Shown here piece after piece: positions 45,353-55,083 of a DNA stretch of 64,000 bases; position 1 is the first letter of the stretch; every line of letters starts with the position of its first letter. The DNA is from Acidiphilium multivorum AIU301 (GTDB taxonomy: Bacteria; Pseudomonadota; Alphaproteobacteria; Acetobacterales; Acetobacteraceae). The notes beneath the pieces were generated by a model, which saw only the letters and a list, made by a program, of their open reading frames with translations, ran no database searches and was not told the DNA's origin. The translations under genes were made by a program, and so were the position numbers. The DNA lies in NCBI RefSeq assembly GCF_000202835.1, contig NC_015178.1:186001-250000 (forward strand), in the 5' to 3' direction.

Positions 45353-46114
45353 GTGAGTGCTGCACACTTCCCCATCGCGATCGAAGACAATGTGGCGATC
45401 CTGAAGCTCAATCGCGCAACGTGCCTGGACGTCGCGGGCAAGCATGCTTTGACGGAAGCCTTGGACATTCTGAAGGGGCGAGAAGACTTGCGCGCGCTCG
45501 TCATCGCCGGTGAACATCCGCAGGCCTTCCTGGTGAACGTGGCCGAACTCGCCGACATGTCGGCGCAGTCCGCGCGCAACTTCAGCGCCTCCGGGCATGC
45601 GCTTGCGGCGGCGCTGGAGGCCCTGCCGTTCCCAGCCGTGGCGGTGGTGGAAGGACCAGCGCTGGGTGGCGGCTGCGAAGTTGTGCTGGCCTGCGACATT
45701 GCCTTTGCAGGACGCGGAGCGAGCTTTGGGCAGATCGAGGCCTTGGGCGGGGTCATGCCTGCCTTTGGCGGGAGTTGGCGGCTCGCACGGCGCGTCGGCT
45801 ACGCTCGTGCGCTGGAGATGATGTTCACCGCGGCTGTCATCGACGCTGAAACTGCCAAGGCCTACGGCCTTGTGCTGGAAACAGCGGAGCGTGGCGGCGC
45901 GCTCGACGCAGCCAAGGCCTTTGCAAGGCGGCTGTCGCCGACCCGGGCGGCCTCCGTGGCGGCGATCAAGGCCGCGGCGATCTTCGGTTGGAATCGTAGT
46001 CCGGCCGACATCAACAGGTTCGAGGAAGACCGCTTCGCAACCCTCTTCGGGCCCGAGCAATCGCAGCGCATGCACGCCTTCCTTGCCCGGCAACAGGAGC
46101 CGGCCAAGCCATGA
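45353..46114 (+). CDS. Enoyl-CoA hydratase/isomerase family protein
   Basis: The GTG at 45353 lies 9 bases after GGAG. The ~253-residue protein shows the crotonase fold: LVIAGEHPQAFLVNVAELAD, then the oxyanion loop VVEGPALGGGCEVVLACDIA and ASFGQIEALGGVMPAFGGSW. Crotonases act on acyl-CoA or related carbonyl substrates. The stop overlaps the next start by four bases. With the hydrolase and ABM-domain genes it forms a small catabolic operon of unknown substrate. Confidence 0.85.
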   Translation: MSAAHFPIAIEDNVAILKLNRATCLDVAGKHALTEALDILKGREDLRALVIAGEHPQAFLVNVAELADMSAQSARNFSASGHALAAALEALPFPAVAVVEGPALGGGCEVVLACDIAFAGRGASFGQIEALGGVMPAFGGSWRLARRVGYARALEMMFTAAVIDAETAKAYGLVLETAERGGALDAAKAFARRLSPTRAASVAAIKAAAIFGWNRSPADINRFEEDRFATLFGPEQSQRMHAFLARQQEPAKP

Positions 46115-47316
46115 CCGACATGCTGTTCTACAACGTCTGGCGCACCGAGACTCCCGAGAACCAGGCACGACTGATCGAAGCGATGCGTGAGGAGGCGCCC
46201 AAACTGGCTGCCAAGCCGGGCTTCCTGTCCATGACGGTGCTCGAAAGCCAGGACGGACGTGTCCTCGTCGAAGGCCGTTGGGCAAGCCGCGAGGCATTCG
46301 ATGCTGCGGTGAGTCACAGCGACGATGCGCAAGCGAGCCGCCGGAGTTTGGAGGCGTTCGGGACGGCGGAGCCCGGCGTCTTCACCGAGGCATTCCGAAT
46401 CGGCCCAGTGGAGGCGCCGCCGGCTGACTATCCCAGCCCAACCTTCTGGGATCGATTTGCGCGACGCGAAGTCGTGGCGAACGGGCTGAAGCTCAGCGTC
46501 GTGGAGGGCGGCCAGGGCGAGCCAGTTCTCCTTGTGCCTGGCATGCTGGAAACGTGGGCGATATGGAGCCGCGTCATGCCCCGCCTGGCCGATCGCTACC
46601 GGGTGATCGCGCCGGACCTGCGTGGGTTCGGGGAAAGCGAGGGGACTGGCGCAGGCTATAACAAGGTAACCCTCGCTGCCGATCTGCTCGCGCTACTTGA
46701 CGCGCTCAGTGTCGGCCGCGTGCATGTCGTGGGTCATGATTTCGGCGGTCAGGTCGCTTATGCGCTGGCCGCCGAACATCGCGATCGCGTCGCCACCCTC
46801 AGCGCGATCGAGGCCCTGCTGCCGGGTATCGCCGTCGCGCCCCGCGGCGACGAGGGCAAGTTCTGGCTGTTCCCCTTCCACATGGCGCCTGACGTGCCGG
46901 AGATGCTGACCGCCGGGCGCGAGCGCGAGTACGTGCGCGCACTCTGGGATCTCTTCGTCGAACCGGACAGCGAGGTCAGCGTTGAAGACCGCGCTGAGGT
47001 CGAGCGTGTCTTCGCCCAGCGGGGCGCCCTGACCTCCGGCTTCGGCCTTTATCGGGCGACACCTAAAGACATCGCCGACCTGACGCCGCACTACGCGAAC
47101 AAACTCACCATTCCGGTCCTGGCCTTGGGGGGCGAGCACTGCTTCGAGCGCCGGACGCTGGAGACATTTCAGCAGGTCGCGACCGATGTTACCGGCGGCG
47201 TGATCGAGGGCGCTGCCCACTTTGCTCCGCTTGAGCGTAACGAGGCGACGGCCCGCCCGCTCTTGGAGTTCCTCGCAGCTCACCCGATCGAGACTGACGG
47301 CCGCAGCCAGGTCTGA
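46111..47316 (+). CDS. Fusion of an ABM-type domain and an alpha/beta hydrolase
   Basis: Residues 1-95 (MLFYNVWRTETPENQARLIE, KPGFLSMTVLESQDGRVLVE) resemble a dimeric alpha/beta-barrel antibiotic biosynthesis monooxygenase domain. Residues ~115-395 are an alpha/beta hydrolase with VLLVPGMLETWAIWSRVMPR, DLRGFGESEG and the nucleophile elbow GHDFGG. An Asp nucleophile there is typical of epoxide hydrolases and dehalogenases. The catalytic His is in GAAHFAPLER. The fusion suggests coupled oxygenation and hydrolysis of one substrate; this is inference. Confidence 0.8.
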   Translation: MTDMLFYNVWRTETPENQARLIEAMREEAPKLAAKPGFLSMTVLESQDGRVLVEGRWASREAFDAAVSHSDDAQASRRSLEAFGTAEPGVFTEAFRIGPVEAPPADYPSPTFWDRFARREVVANGLKLSVVEGGQGEPVLLVPGMLETWAIWSRVMPRLADRYRVIAPDLRGFGESEGTGAGYNKVTLAADLLALLDALSVGRVHVVGHDFGGQVAYALAAEHRDRVATLSAIEALLPGIAVAPRGDEGKFWLFPFHMAPDVPEMLTAGREREYVRALWDLFVEPDSEVSVEDRAEVERVFAQRGALTSGFGLYRATPKDIADLTPHYANKLTIPVLALGGEHCFERRTLETFQQVATDVTGGVIEGAAHFAPLERNEATARPLLEFLAAHPIETDGRSQV

Positions 47317-47340
47317 AGACAACACCGGGAGGATCTCGAA

Positions 47341-47649
47341 ATGTCGGTTGTCCGTATCTCGCTCGCCCGGTTTGACGCCAGCCAATACGACACGATCCGG
47401 CAAATGTTGGACGAGGCGCAGGCCACTCTGGCGCCGGCGATCCGGGCGCTGAAGGGGAACCTCGCTTTCTATGCCGGCATCGATCGCGAGAATTGCGCCA
47501 TGCACAATGTCAGCGTCTGGGAAACATTGGACGACGCGAAGCAGATGGACACGCTACAGGTGATGCTGGACCTGGGGCCGCCCTTCGTGGCGGCCGGCGT
47601 GCGCTTCGAACGGCCGATCACCAATCACGAGACCTTATGGGCTCTGTGA
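47341..47649 (+). CDS. ABM-like dimeric alpha/beta-barrel protein
   Basis: This 102-residue protein follows the hydrolase by 24 bp with ribosome site GGGAGGA. The pattern VVRISLARFDASQYDTIRQM and NLAFYAGIDRENCAMHNVSV suggests a one-domain ABM-superfamily protein, often a cofactor-free monooxygenase or isomerase. It probably completes the operon. Confidence 0.7.
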   Translation: MSVVRISLARFDASQYDTIRQMLDEAQATLAPAIRALKGNLAFYAGIDRENCAMHNVSVWETLDDAKQMDTLQVMLDLGPPFVAAGVRFERPITNHETLWAL

Positions 47650-47892
47650 CGTCGAGCAACGATACCGACGTCGATCTTAGGTGTGGCGCGCCGAGCGCGA
47701 TGCCAACCACCCGGCGGCCTCGTGTCGTCGCGACTTATATCGTGATCTCCGCCAGCGCGCTTTCCATCCGAATGCGACGTTCGATCAGTAGCGGCATCGC
47801 CAGGCGTCTAAAACATCGGCGGGGTCCGAGGCCCTGGAGGTGACGAGGGCTGCGTACTTGACGCCGCGCCACCGCCGAAGTGCCATACGCTA
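47650..47892. other. Intergenic region after the catabolic operon
   Basis: About 240 bp with no clear gene. A GC-rich region at 47820-47860 could form structure, but no terminator is clear. Confidence 0.35.
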
Positions 47893-48005
47893 ATGGCGAG
47901 CCGCCCCGCAGACACTACCCCTGCCCAAGTACCGGATCGCGAGGTCCTCGCTGGCCTGGTTGAGCGGGTGACGTTCCACAATGTCGAGAACGGCTTTTGC
48001 GTGTT
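47893..48005 (+). pseudogene. RecD2-like helicase, N-terminal fragment
   Basis: From ATG 47893 the frame reads MASRPADTTPAQVPDREVLA then GLVERVTFHNVENGFCVL, the N-terminal motif of RecD-like ATP-dependent helicases. It is cut at the left end of the Tn3 derivative. Confidence 0.65.
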
Positions 48006-48060
48006 GGCCCGAAGTAACGGATCGCCCCGCGCTGTAGCATAAGCGGACAAAGTGGGAACA

Positions 48061-48657
48061 TCAGGCTGCGTGGGTGGTCGTGTCGGGGATTGGCCGGAGC
48101 GGCCGCAATCCGGCATGGTTTTCCGTCGATTTCTGATTGGCGCTCCAGATGTAGTCGCCGGTCAGGTTCACATGCTCCCAGCCGATCGGCGAGAGATGTC
48201 TGAGGAGGGTTCCGGGCACATCCTCGACCTGGCGTAGGGCCTGTATGGCTTGCGCGAGATAGCGTGTGTTCCAGAGGATGATGGCGGTGACCAGGAGGTT
48301 CAGGCCAGAGGCTCGATGTGTCTGGTTCTCGAAGGTCCGGTCGCGGATTTCGCCGAGCCGGTGAATGAAGACGGCGCGGGCCAGGCTGTTGCGGGCCTCG
48401 CCCTTGTTGAGTTCATGACTGCTTTCACGGCGCAGGCCCGGATCTTCCAGCCAGTCGAGGGTGAACAGCGTCCGCTCGAGACGGCCGAGTTCGCGCAGTG
48501 CCGCGGCAACGGCGTTCTGTCGTGGGTAGGCGGCGAGTTGTCGCAGGATCACCGACGCGGACACCGTGCCGGTGCGGATCGAGGTGGCGATCCTCAGGAG
48601 ATCGGACCAATGGGCGCGGATGAGACACATGCCATTCCGACTATGTTTTCCGTACAT
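48061..48657 (-). pseudogene. Tn3-family transposase, C-terminal fragment
   Basis: The frame has [40 protein letters not shown] and the ending [20 protein letters not shown], the conserved C-terminal region of Tn3 TnpA. About 800 N-terminal residues are missing. Internal deletion joined it to sequence near 48660. Confidence 0.9.
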
Positions 48658-48702
48658 GATTCGGCACGAAATCCGGGATTTTTCGGCGGGTCTCGGACCA
48701 CC

Positions 48703-48726
48703 GACGGAAAACAGGTGTTTTCCGTC
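48703..48726. repeat. Perfect palindrome inside the Tn3 derivative
   Basis: Arms GACGGAAAACA and TGTTTTCCGTC surround GG. It may be a remnant of the res region or a terminator-like structure. Confidence 0.75.
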
Positions 48727-48853
48727 AGCGCGCGATTCCGGCCTCAGAACCGCGCTCTCCGCTCAAACCCGCAGAAAACCTCGATCCCAACCAATCAACG
48801 TTCCCACTTTGTCCGCTTATGCTACAGCGCAGGGCGTTTCGTTACTTCGGGCC

Positions 48854-49321
48854 ACCTCGATCTCCGGCCGCCGGGTCGCGCGGGAACTGACCGGATTGAT
48901 CAGGCGCCGCGGCAAGCCCGACATCATCGTTTCCGACCACGGCACCGAGTTCACCTCGAACGCCATCCTGGCCTGGTCAAAGGATTACCGGGTGGACTGG
49001 CATTACATCGCGCCCGCCAAGCCGATGCAGAATGGCTATGTCGAATCCTTCAACGGCCGCATGCGGGACGAGTTTCTGAACGAAAGCCTGTTCTTCGACC
49101 TCGATCATGCCCGCGGAGCCATCGCTGACTGGGTGAAGGATTTCAATACCGCGAGGCCGCACTCCTCGCTCGGCTACCAGACCCCGGCGGCCTACGCCGA
49201 GGTCCTCACCGCAACCGGCTCCAGCGCTGCGCTCCGCAATGGCTCCGCGCCTCCGCCGGTTGCTCACCCCGCGCCAAACGGCGTAACAAAATCGGTCGAG
49301 GCTCCAATCACAGCCGGATGA
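48854..49321 (+). pseudogene. IS3-family transposase OrfB, C-terminal fragment
   Basis: The frame shows the integrase core end: [40 protein letters not shown] and [18 protein letters not shown]. The front is lost at the Tn3 derivative's right end. One catalytic Asp and the Glu are present, the first Asp is gone. Confidence 0.9.
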
Positions 49322-49435
49322 AAGTTCAGGGGCTGGTCAATCCGAATCCTCCCGAAAGTCGCCCGGGCGCAGTGCTAAGAAACCACGCGCACCTCGTATC
49401 TTGCTATTTTCATTGAATTATTTTCATACCGCTGT

Positions 49436-49640
49436 TCAAGTCGGGTCGGATGCCGGAGCGCCTCTGCTCGGTGCGACCGATTGGGCGCTCCGGCTGACCG
49501 AGCGCTTCGCAACCTGCTTCACCGATCGGCGCTCTGCCCGATCACATCGAGCACGACGTGCGGACGCTCCTGCTCCAGCAGGGTGGTCGGCATCGCGCTC
49601 GGCTACGAGGACCTGATCGATCATGACAAACTGCGCCATG
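49436..49640 (+). pseudogene. IS1380-family transposase, N-terminal fragment with frameshift
   Basis: One frame gives VGSDAGAPLLGATDWALRLT and ERFATCFTDRR; a shifted frame continues DHIEHDVRTLLLQQ and IALGYEDLIDHDKLRHDP. This is the IS1380 N-terminal region (SDAG..LL..D..LGLTERLA..RRDP...GYEDLNDHDELR). The rest is absent. Confidence 0.65.
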
Positions 49641-50430
49641 ATCCTCGGAGGCATCCACAATTTCAGTTCATAGTAAGAAGCTCGGAGCGGCTTGCGCGCC
49701 GTTCGGCGGAACTCCCAGGCACAGTTGACTGTTTGAACGAAAATCCGCCCTAACAGACAACTTCATCGTTTGCGCGCACTTTCGGGTGATCACGAACGTT
49801 TAATCAATTCAATCGTGATCATCTTTAACTGATGAGCAAAAGGCTGCCGTAAGGTCGGGCCGAATATCCGGCATATCAATTTCACCCCTCGTGGTCCTAC
49901 TCTCGCTCTTTGAAACGTATGTTCCTGCAAGCACGTAGTAGCAAAGTCCTGCGACCACAATACCGGCTTCGAAGCTGCAGTCGCCGAGATGAAGTATCCC
50001 TGTCATTAGTGGACTTGCAAGTGTTGAAGAATTCGAAAAGAGAATGCAGGCACAAATTCCCGCGATAAATGACACTATGCCAGGCCAAAAAATCCCATTC
50101 CGGTACCAGTAGGCGCTTTCTTTCCATTGCATCATCCCGTCGCTGTCGTAATGTCCACGCCGCAGAAAATAATCTACGACCACGATAGCCGCCCAGGGCG
50201 CTATCCAATACGACATGTAAGCGAGAAAATTCTCGTAAGCCCCGACGAAATCACCAAGCAGCATTACAGCTACGCGAATTGCCAGCGTGAACAGAGCAAT
50301 CACCAGGAGCGACGGCACCCGCTTGATCGGCATTCGTAACGCTAGAAGTCCGAGACCTGCCGTATAGCCATTCGGCACGTTGGCTGCGATGCCGCCAACA
50401 ATGATCCCGAGCAGAAGCGGAACAACAAAC

Positions 50431-51510
50431 CTTGCCTATCCGGTTGACTCCCATACCTACTAGATCTAGTGTTGGGCATGGATGTCCTGGCCCGTGAAGA
50501 CCTGCCGTTCCCGCAGTCTCTGCCGGAATTCCAGCGTATTTTCCCGAACGACGCGGCCTGTGCCGCCTATCTCGAAAGCGCCCGCTGGAATGGAGGGTTC
50601 GCCTGCCCAAGGTGCGGCGTCGTTGGCGAGCCGTTCCGTTTCGAGGCGCGCCCGGGCGTTCTGCGCTGCCGGGCCTGTCGCAAAGACGTAAGCCTGATGG
50701 CTGGGACCGTTATGGAACGCAGTCACACGCCGCTGTCGACTTGGTTCTGGGCGGCTTACTTGATCGCCAGCCAGACGCCCGGAATGTCGGCCGTCCAATT
50801 TCAGCGGCAACTCGGCCTGTCGCGCTACGAGACCGCCTTCGGCATCCTTCATAAGCTGCGCGCCGGGATGGTGCGCCCCGAGCGCGACAAGATTGGCGAC
50901 ACGCCGCAAGAACACGTCGAAGTGGATGAAACGTGGGTTGGAGGACGAACCCGAGGCGATGGACGGGGTGTCCATCACAAGGTTCTCGTCGCCTGTGCCG
51001 TGGAGGTGCGCCACCGGAAACCGGGAACCAAGCTCGACAATCGGAAAGACGGTCGCTACGCGGGACGCGTTCGTCTCGCTGTTGTCCCCGACCGTAGCGC
51101 CAATTCGCTCTGCGGATTCGTCGAAAACGCCGTTGCTCCCGGATCGCTGATCGTTACCGACGACTGGAGCGGCTATGCCGGTCTCGGAAGGCGCGGGTTC
51201 GACCACCATGCAATCGCCGAATGCGGCGACCCGGAGGTGGCAGAAGAATTCCTGCCGATCGTCCACTTGGTCTTTACCAACCTGAAGACCTGGATCAACG
51301 GCATCCATCACGGGGTCAGCGCCAAACATCTACAAGCCTACCTCAATGAATTCACGTTTCGGTTCAACCGGCGCCTCTATCCCTTCAACGCGTTCCGCTC
51401 GCTGCTCGGAATCGCGGGTAGGGCAGCCGCACCAACCTTTGACGAGCTTTATTCCGGGGAATGGACACACCCTACATTTAGTGGGTGTGGGTAACAACCG
51501 GATAGGCAAG
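50431..51510 (+). mobile_element. IS1595-family insertion sequence, copy 2
   Basis: The element is 1080 bp with ends CTTGCCTATCCGGTTG and an exact 8-bp target duplication CAACAAAC (50423-50430 and 51511-51518). It is the same as copy 1 at 21249-22328 but inverted relative to it. Confidence 0.95.
50469..51494 (+). CDS. IS1595-family transposase, copy 2
   Basis: The 341-residue product is identical to copy 1, with the zinc ribbon and the DETWVGG, DDWSGY and C-terminal motifs. Identity points to very recent transposition within this genome. Confidence 0.94.
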   Translation: MLGMDVLAREDLPFPQSLPEFQRIFPNDAACAAYLESARWNGGFACPRCGVVGEPFRFEARPGVLRCRACRKDVSLMAGTVMERSHTPLSTWFWAAYLIASQTPGMSAVQFQRQLGLSRYETAFGILHKLRAGMVRPERDKIGDTPQEHVEVDETWVGGRTRGDGRGVHHKVLVACAVEVRHRKPGTKLDNRKDGRYAGRVRLAVVPDRSANSLCGFVENAVAPGSLIVTDDWSGYAGLGRRGFDHHAIAECGDPEVAEEFLPIVHLVFTNLKTWINGIHHGVSAKHLQAYLNEFTFRFNRRLYPFNAFRSLLGIAGRAAAPTFDELYSGEWTHPTFSGCG

Positions 51511-52446
51511 CAACAAACCATACCGGCAGAATATTCGCCAACTGAGCGACGGGATTTGCCGACAATCCGCCACCAACTAGGATTGCAACGAGGACGCCCA
51601 GGATCTCACACAGAACGACGGCTACGAACTGGCCGAGCCCAGCCGCCAGCGCGACCTTCTTCCAGCTCAACGTTTCAGGAAAATACCGACTATAATCCGA
51701 TGCGTAGTTCGACCAACCGACCGGAAATGAAAACGCGAGGCTCATCGCGCTAAGCCAGTGAACCATTGAAAACACAGTTTGCTGTTGTGCCACAATATGT
51801 CCCACGGGCATCCCAAGAATTACGAAATAGGCCAAGACCGCAAAGATTACGGCAAGGAGGATCGCGATATATGATTCCATGAATATGATGGTCGCATGCC
51901 CATATATCGCAATCACGACTTCCAGAACCAGTATGATCGCCAAACCGATCCATGGGACGATCACGCCTGTAACGCCTGCCATCGCAAATAATTTATTGAT
52001 AGCTTCAGTTGCCAGAATAGCGTTGATCGAGAACCAGCTCAGCGCAGTGATAACGCTCAGAATCTTCGGAAAAAATGAGCCTAGTTGTCCAAAGGACGTT
52101 CTGGATGTCACAATCCCCGCCGTACCAGTTCGCGGTCCCATGATGGATGCCATACCGACAATGATACAACCTAGAGCGTTCCCTACGAGGATCGCGGTTA
52201 TGGCAGACGTAAGCGACAACCCGAACGACAAGATAAATCCGCCCGTCACCACTACGACGTAATTCGTATTTGCACCCACCCAGAGCTTGAACAACTCAAA
52301 GGCATTACCGTGACGGATATTTTGAGGTATCGGATCAATCCCGTGTACCTCAACATGCCATGTAGCGTCTGCTTTGATAGAACTTGGTGAGCTCGACATT
52401 TCAGATCTCCCTATCATCTTGTTTTTAATTGGATGGTTGTGCCGGA

Positions 52447-52764
52447 CTACGGAGCCAGAGGTGAGAAAGGAGCCGCCCTGGCAATCCTGCTCTCCATAGT
52501 GTCGATCAATTCCTGGATTTTCGGCATAAACGCCTGCCAGCCTGGATCGGCGGCCAACGCAGCCCGCCGCCTTTCCCGCTCATCCAGACTCTCGTAGGCC
52601 CAAATGTGGATAATCTCGTTCAATGAGCCGATTTCGGTGTAGAAATAACCAACCAATGCTCCGAGATATGATTTCTGAATTGCAATACCTTCGTCCTCGA
52701 CGAGATGAAGATATGCTTGAACTGTGCCGGGCCTGAGTCTGTAGGTACGTATCTCGTAGAACAT
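52447..52764 (-). CDS. NIPSNAP family protein
   Basis: The 105-residue protein reads MFYEIRTYRLRPGTVQAYLH, GYFYTEIGSLNEIIHIWAYE and RRAALAADPGWQAFMPKIQE, the NIPSNAP dimeric barrel. These proteins often accompany catabolic operons; their exact role is not settled. It lies between the aldehyde dehydrogenase and the permease. Confidence 0.9.
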   Translation of the reverse strand: MFYEIRTYRLRPGTVQAYLHLVEDEGIAIQKSYLGALVGYFYTEIGSLNEIIHIWAYESLDERERRRAALAADPGWQAFMPKIQELIDTMESRIARAAPFSPLAP

Positions 52765-52773
52765 ATCAGTCCT

Positions 52774-54246
52774 TCAGCGCATGATAAACGGATCGGGAAA
52801 CGGACAGGTCGAACTGTTGATCCAGACAGCCTTCGGCCGCGTATATTCCATAACCGATTCCCGACCGCCCTCGCGGCCCAACCCACTCCACCCAAACCCA
52901 CCAAACGGAACAACCGGTGAGATCGCCCGATAAGTGTTCACCCAGACAACACCAGCTTTCACACTTCTGATAAGCCTATGGGCACGACGTAGATCGTTCG
53001 TGAAAATACCAGCTGCCAACGCGAAGCAGGTATCGTTTGCAAAGGCGATGCCATCGGCTTCGGTATCGAAACGCATCACGCTCAGGACGGGCGCAAAGAG
53101 CTCTTCGCGGCTACAGGGAATATCGTTGTTCGGGCACTGCAGAATCGTCGGTTCAAGATAAAATCCCCGCTCGTGTCCCGGTGGAACCTTCCCTCCAGCG
53201 GTGAGCACGGCGCCCGCCTTCACGCTGGATTGGATCACTTCCACAGCTTTCCGATGCTGTCGCGCGGTCGCGAGCGGGCCCATCTCGGTTGCCGGATCGC
53301 TGGGATCGCCAATCTTGATTTTCCCGACTCTTTCGGAGAGCATGCTAACTAGAGTGTCATGGATGCTGTTCTGGACCAGCAGCCGCGACCCGGCAACGCA
53401 GCTCTGCCCGCTTGCTGCAAAGATCCCGGCGATGATGGCGTTGCATGCATTGTCGAGATCGGCGTCATCGAAAACCAGCACGGGAGATTTGCCGCCAAGC
53501 TCCAGCGTTACGTGAGATAGATTTTCGGCACTGTTGCGCACGACGTGCCGCGCGGTTTCGGGGCCGCCCGTGAAGGCGATCCTGGAAACCAGGGGATGGC
53601 TTGTCAGACGTTGACCGCAAGGATCGCCGAATCCGGTAATGATGTTCACCACACCAGGAGGGAAGCCGGCCTGATCGACAAGTTGTGCGAACTCAAGAAG
53701 AGGTGCCGGCCCATCCTCGGATGCCTTGACCACAACAGTGCAACCGGCGGCCAGTGCGGGACCAATTTTGACCGCGGCCAGAAAGAGTTGGGAGTTCCAC
53801 GGCACCACCGCCGCAACGACGCCGATCGGCTCCCGCCGTAGATATACCTCCATATCGGGTTTATCGACAGCAAGGTGCGCGCCTTCAATCTTATCGGCCA
53901 ACCCGCCGAAGTAACGGTAGTATTCCGCGATGTAGGCGACTTGTGCGCTCGTCTCGCGAATGACCTTGCCGGTATCCCGCGTTTCAAGCTCGGCCAAGGC
54001 CTGAGCCTGTTCCTCCAGCAGGTCTCCCAGCCGGTAGAGGAGTCGCCCACGCGCGGTGGGGGTCAGCCCGCTCCACGAGAGGTCATGCAGAGCCCGATGG
54101 GCTGCAGTGACGGCACGGTCGACATCTGCCGCGTCGGCTTCGGGCATCAAGCTCCAAGCATCACCGGTGGCCGGGTCGATGCTCTCGAAACTCCGTGCCG
54201 CATCGACGAATTCACCATCAATATACTGCCGGAAACGTCGCATCAT
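52774..54246 (-). CDS. Aldehyde dehydrogenase
   Basis: The 490-residue NAD(P)-dependent enzyme has the Glu motif TLELGGKSPVLVFDDADLDN, the catalytic Cys in IFAASGQSCVAGSRLLVQNS and the C-terminal GVVWVNTYRAISPVVPFGGF. It would oxidise a semialdehyde formed after ring opening by the monooxygenase. Its ATG overlaps the monooxygenase stop. Confidence 0.94.
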   Translation of the reverse strand: MMRRFRQYIDGEFVDAARSFESIDPATGDAWSLMPEADAADVDRAVTAAHRALHDLSWSGLTPTARGRLLYRLGDLLEEQAQALAELETRDTGKVIRETSAQVAYIAEYYRYFGGLADKIEGAHLAVDKPDMEVYLRREPIGVVAAVVPWNSQLFLAAVKIGPALAAGCTVVVKASEDGPAPLLEFAQLVDQAGFPPGVVNIITGFGDPCGQRLTSHPLVSRIAFTGGPETARHVVRNSAENLSHVTLELGGKSPVLVFDDADLDNACNAIIAGIFAASGQSCVAGSRLLVQNSIHDTLVSMLSERVGKIKIGDPSDPATEMGPLATARQHRKAVEVIQSSVKAGAVLTAGGKVPPGHERGFYLEPTILQCPNNDIPCSREELFAPVLSVMRFDTEADGIAFANDTCFALAAGIFTNDLRRAHRLIRSVKAGVVWVNTYRAISPVVPFGGFGWSGLGREGGRESVMEYTRPKAVWINSSTCPFPDPFIMR

Positions 54247-55083
54247 AGCGCCGGCTCTTCCGCTCGGGTCGGGGTTGACGTCGCGAAACGCGGCATAACC
54301 TCGTGAATGAAGCGCAGCAATGACGCCTTCTTGCGATCGAATGGCATGCCGCTGTCAATCCAGAAGCTGTACTGATCGTAACCCAGAGCCTCATAGTGCC
54401 GGAGGCGTTCCGTCACCTCATCCGCGGTCCCGATGACCAAGTTGCGTCTCATCGTCTCCGGTGCGTAGTTCGTCATAGCCTTGATCTCATCATCGTCGAG
54501 TTCGGCGATGAATCCTTCTCGCACCGGCCTCTTGTTGAGAAACCAGCTCCCGAAATAACAGTAGAAACGACTGAGATCCTCGGCAGCTCGCGTTACATCT
54601 GCTTCATTCTGACCGACATAGGTATGCATCAGAAGCATTATCTTTGGCCGGGGCAGATTCTGATGTGCCGTACAGGCCGCGCCGAAACGGGCGATCAGCG
54701 TGTCCACTTCAGTATCTCCCGACGCGAGGGGCGTCACTTGCACATTCCAGCCATTCGAAACGGCAAATTCATGGGAATTGGGATCTCGCGCAGCGACCCA
54801 GATCGGAGGCGCCGGCTGCTGCAAGGGCTTCGGAACCGATGTGCTCTTCGGGAAGCGCCAGAACTCGCCGTCATGCGCATAGTCGCCTGACCAGAGCTTC
54901 TCGACCGCTGGAATGAGTTCCCGCATGCGCTGCCCGGCATTCCAAGCATCCAGTCCCGGCATGAGATGGGGTAACGGGCCGGTCATCTGGAGATGACGGA
55001 TTGGGTGGCTGTCCCTCAGAATGATGGTGTGAGTTTGAACGGAGTCAGGATGGTCCTGCTCCAAGCATCATCGAGGGACAACC

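Larger units (their letters stand above)
48006..48853. mobile_element. Tn3-family deletion derivative with 54-bp inverted repeats
   Basis: The ends (48006-48059 and 48800-48853) match as inverted repeats at 51 of 54 positions; the outer part is GGCCCGAAGTAACG and the inner part AAGCGGACAAAGTGGGAAC. Inside is only the 3' part of a Tn3 transposase and a palindrome. The element could be moved in trans by a related transposase, like a MITE. Confidence 0.85.
49809..52399 (-). pseudogene. NCS1-family nucleobase/hydantoin permease split by IS1595
   Basis: The N-terminal part (52399 to 51511) starts MSSSPSSIKADATWHVEVHG with ribosome site GGGAG and includes GGFILSFGLSLTSAITAILV and SFPVGWSNYASDYSRYFPET. 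The C-terminal part (50430 to 49809) continues MPNGYTAGLGLLALRMPIKR and EKFLAY-type helices. Together they give a 12-helix NCS1 transporter, which imports nucleobases, allantoin, hydantoins or related N-heterocycles. The 8-bp duplication CAACAAAC marks the insertion, so excision would restore the gene. Confidence 0.92.
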
